Of a stretch of 64,000 bases of DNA, positions 62,800 to 64,000 are shown piece by piece; position 1 is the first letter of the stretch, and each line of letters begins with the position of its first letter. Under the pieces are notes generated by a model. That model had not been told where the DNA came from, searched no databases, and saw only the letters and a program-made list of their open reading frames with translations. This DNA is from Paraburkholderia sp. D15. Its GTDB lineage: Bacteria; Pseudomonadota; Gammaproteobacteria; Burkholderiales; Burkholderiaceae. Location: positions 3,596,001-3,660,000 of the forward strand of contig NZ_CP110395.1 in NCBI RefSeq assembly GCF_029910215.1. Direction: 5' to 3'. A program made the translations under genes and the position numbers.

Positions 62800-63067
62800 G
62801 TTGCACGCTCCTTGATACGCACAAACGGCCGATGCCGGTTCCGCTTTCCCGCAACGCGCATGCCAACGCCATCACATTCCAGCTTAGCGGCTTTTCCACG
62901 GGACAGCGGGACTCGCGGCCGATCCGCCGCGATTGCAGTTAAAATTGGGATAAATCGACGATTTTCACTATGACTTTCGAATCATTTGTTTCCGGCCATG
63001 CAAGCGGCGCTCGCAACGGCGTCCCTCCGCGGCATGTCGCGTCATGCGCGTTTCAGGCGACCCGCCG

Positions 63068-63577
63068 ATGAAGCGCGCCAGTCCGCCCAACTTCGATCAG
63101 CGCGCGTTCAAGCAGGCGCTCGGCCAGTTCGCCACCGGCGTCACCGTCATTACAACGCGTGCGGCGTCCGGCCAGTTGATCGGCATCACGGCCAGTTCAT
63201 TCAACTCGGTGTCGCTCGATCCGCCGCTGGTGCTGTGGAGTCTCGCCACGCGCTCGGCGTCGATGCCGGTGTTCCGCGCCAATAGCCATTACGTGGTCAA
63301 CGTGCTGGCCGCATCGCAACTCGATTTGTGCAAGCGCTTCGCGACCGTGAAGGGCGACCGCTTCGAAGGCGTGTCGCATGCGGAAGGCGACACCGGCATG
63401 CCGGTGCTCGATGGGGCCCTGGCCTGGTTCGAATGCCATAACCGCAGCCGGTATGAAGAGGGCGACCACGTGATTTTCGTCGGCGAAGTGGAGCGCTGCG
63501 GCATCCACGACCAGGCCGCGGATATCTCGCCGCTGGTGTTTCATGGCGGCCAGTTTCACGGACTCAAGTCGATCTGA
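63068..63577 (+). CDS. Flavin reductase-like protein (FMN-binding split barrel)
   Basis: A 169-residue oxidoreductase component. Family features are ALGQFATGVTVITTRAASGQLIGITASSFNSVSLDPPLVLWSLATRSASMPVF, YVVNVLAASQLDLCKRFA, DRFEGVSHAEGDTGMPVLDGALAWFECHNRSRYEEGDHVIFVGEVERC and PLVFHGGQFHGL. Such proteins reduce FMN or FAD for a partner monooxygenase; no partner gene is nearby. The ATG at 63068 has AGGCGA upstream; an in-frame ATG at 63044 is possible. Confidence 0.9.
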   Translation: MKRASPPNFDQRAFKQALGQFATGVTVITTRAASGQLIGITASSFNSVSLDPPLVLWSLATRSASMPVFRANSHYVVNVLAASQLDLCKRFATVKGDRFEGVSHAEGDTGMPVLDGALAWFECHNRSRYEEGDHVIFVGEVERCGIHDQAADISPLVFHGGQFHGLKSI

Positions 63578-63629
63578 ACGTAGCGTTTATCGCTGGACGG
63601 ATTTGCCGGCTCACCGCGCCGTGTTCCAG

Positions 63630-63670
63630 AAAAATCGCCGCCTGCTAGTGCTAGAGGCGGCGATTTTTTT
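63630..63670. terminator. Bidirectional terminator between the flavin reductase and Lrp-family genes
   Basis: A 14-bp stem (63630-63643 with 63655-63668) is capped by a CTAG-TG-CTAG loop and flanked by A-run and T-run, so it works on either strand. Confidence 0.9.
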
Positions 63671-63679
63671 CAGCGGTCG

Positions 63680-64000
63680 TCAGCGGTCGTTATGCGCCGC
63701 GCCGTGTCCGCTGGTTTTCGTCACCAGTGCGACCGGGACGCCGGAGTCTTCCTTCAGCGTCTGCAGCACGATATTCGAACGGATGTCCATCACGCCGGGC
63801 GCCTTGTAGAGACGCTGCAGCACGAAGTCCGAATAGTGTTTGAGGTTGTGCGCGAGGACGCGCAGCAGGTAGTGGGTTTCGCCTGTCACGACGAAGGCGC
63901 CCACCACTTCCGGCCAGTCCCGCACCGCTTCGGCGAAGCGTTCGTGCCAGTTCTCCTGGTCGTTGCGCATGGACACCTGCACGAACGCTTCCAGCTCGAA
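63680..64000 (-). CDS. Lrp/AsnC-family regulator, C-terminal part (5' end outside window)
   Basis: The last 106 codons of a regulator are present; the helix-turn-helix part lies beyond the window. The RAM ligand-binding domain is recognisable: EAFVQVSMRNDQENWHERFAEAVRDWPEVVGAFVVTGETHYLLRVLAHNLKHYSDFVLQRLYKAPGVMDIRSNIVLQTLKEDSGVPV. Such proteins usually sense an amino acid and regulate its metabolism or export. A 10-bp exact duplication CAGCGGTCGT at 63671-63690 spans the stop codon. Confidence 0.88.
   Translation of the reverse strand, partial: FELEAFVQVSMRNDQENWHERFAEAVRDWPEVVGAFVVTGETHYLLRVLAHNLKHYSDFVLQRLYKAPGVMDIRSNIVLQTLKEDSGVPVALVTKTSGHGAAHNDR

Overview
The window reads as a piece of the main chromosome of a Burkholderiaceae bacterium, most likely Paraburkholderia or a close Burkholderia relative. 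The evidence is high GC with strong third-position bias, near-continuous coding, and typical Burkholderia proteins and gene pairs: a CaiB-type CoA-transferase divergent from a citrate synthase with a helix-turn-helix, a MocR regulator divergent from a DUF2917 gene, lpxK-Trm112-kdsB-adk, argF/argG, and a DUF3579 gene. I see no rRNA, tRNA, insertion sequence, prophage or CRISPR array. It is a housekeeping backbone with a few lineage-specific islands.

Layout. 1-1.1 kb: the 3' end of an elongation factor G gene with a strong terminator, then a cupin protein. 1.5-7.6 kb: a four-gene peptide/nickel-type ABC importer operon with a Tat-type binding protein, two permeases and one polypeptide carrying both ATPase domains, joined by a (Gly-Ala)16 linker. 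8.1-9.9 kb: a very repetitive Gly/Ser-rich exported protein and a Rap1a/Tai-like periplasmic protein. 10-14.7 kb: aldo/keto reductase, GntR/UTRA regulator, CoA-transferase and DNA-binding citrate synthase. 14.8-18.4 kb: DUF2917, MocR regulator and MdtD-like efflux pump. 18.8-24.1 kb: a degenerate EAL protein, an ECF sigma factor with a SnoaL-like tail, a second-type ClpP and a NYN/OST-HTH protein. 24.5-30.6 kb: envelope-associated proteins (PQQ-like propeller lipoprotein, glycine-zipper lipoprotein, small secreted protein) and a TPR O-GlcNAc-transferase-like protein. 31-64 kb: mostly core genes: sodB, xseA, lpxK, Trm112, kdsB, adk, an SDR dehydrogenase, sirB1-like, murJ, rpsT, DUF3579, argF, argG, murB, yajQ, plsY, ybaK, an acyl-CoA synthetase, xerD-ogt, queG, tsaE-amiC, an EamA exporter, pirin, a thioredoxin-TPR protein, tcdA, pdxH, cfa, DUF72, msrA, a flavin reductase and a partial Lrp/AsnC regulator.

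The most interesting signal is in the 348 bp between the ECF sigma gene and clpP. Two divergent sites of the form TGTCAC(A/G)-N16-CGTC lie there, one facing each gene. As I recall it, this is the ECF41-type promoter signature. It suggests a self-regulated sigma factor that also drives an orphan ClpP peptidase. The second strong signal is a cluster of ATCAA/TTGAT palindromes directly in front of the citrate synthase that carries its own DNA-binding domain, which suggests a metabolic enzyme regulating its own divergent promoter. Other useful observations are tandem-repeat coding tracts, several long hairpins, a C-rich G-poor tract that looks like a Rho site, and several genes that overlap tail to tail.
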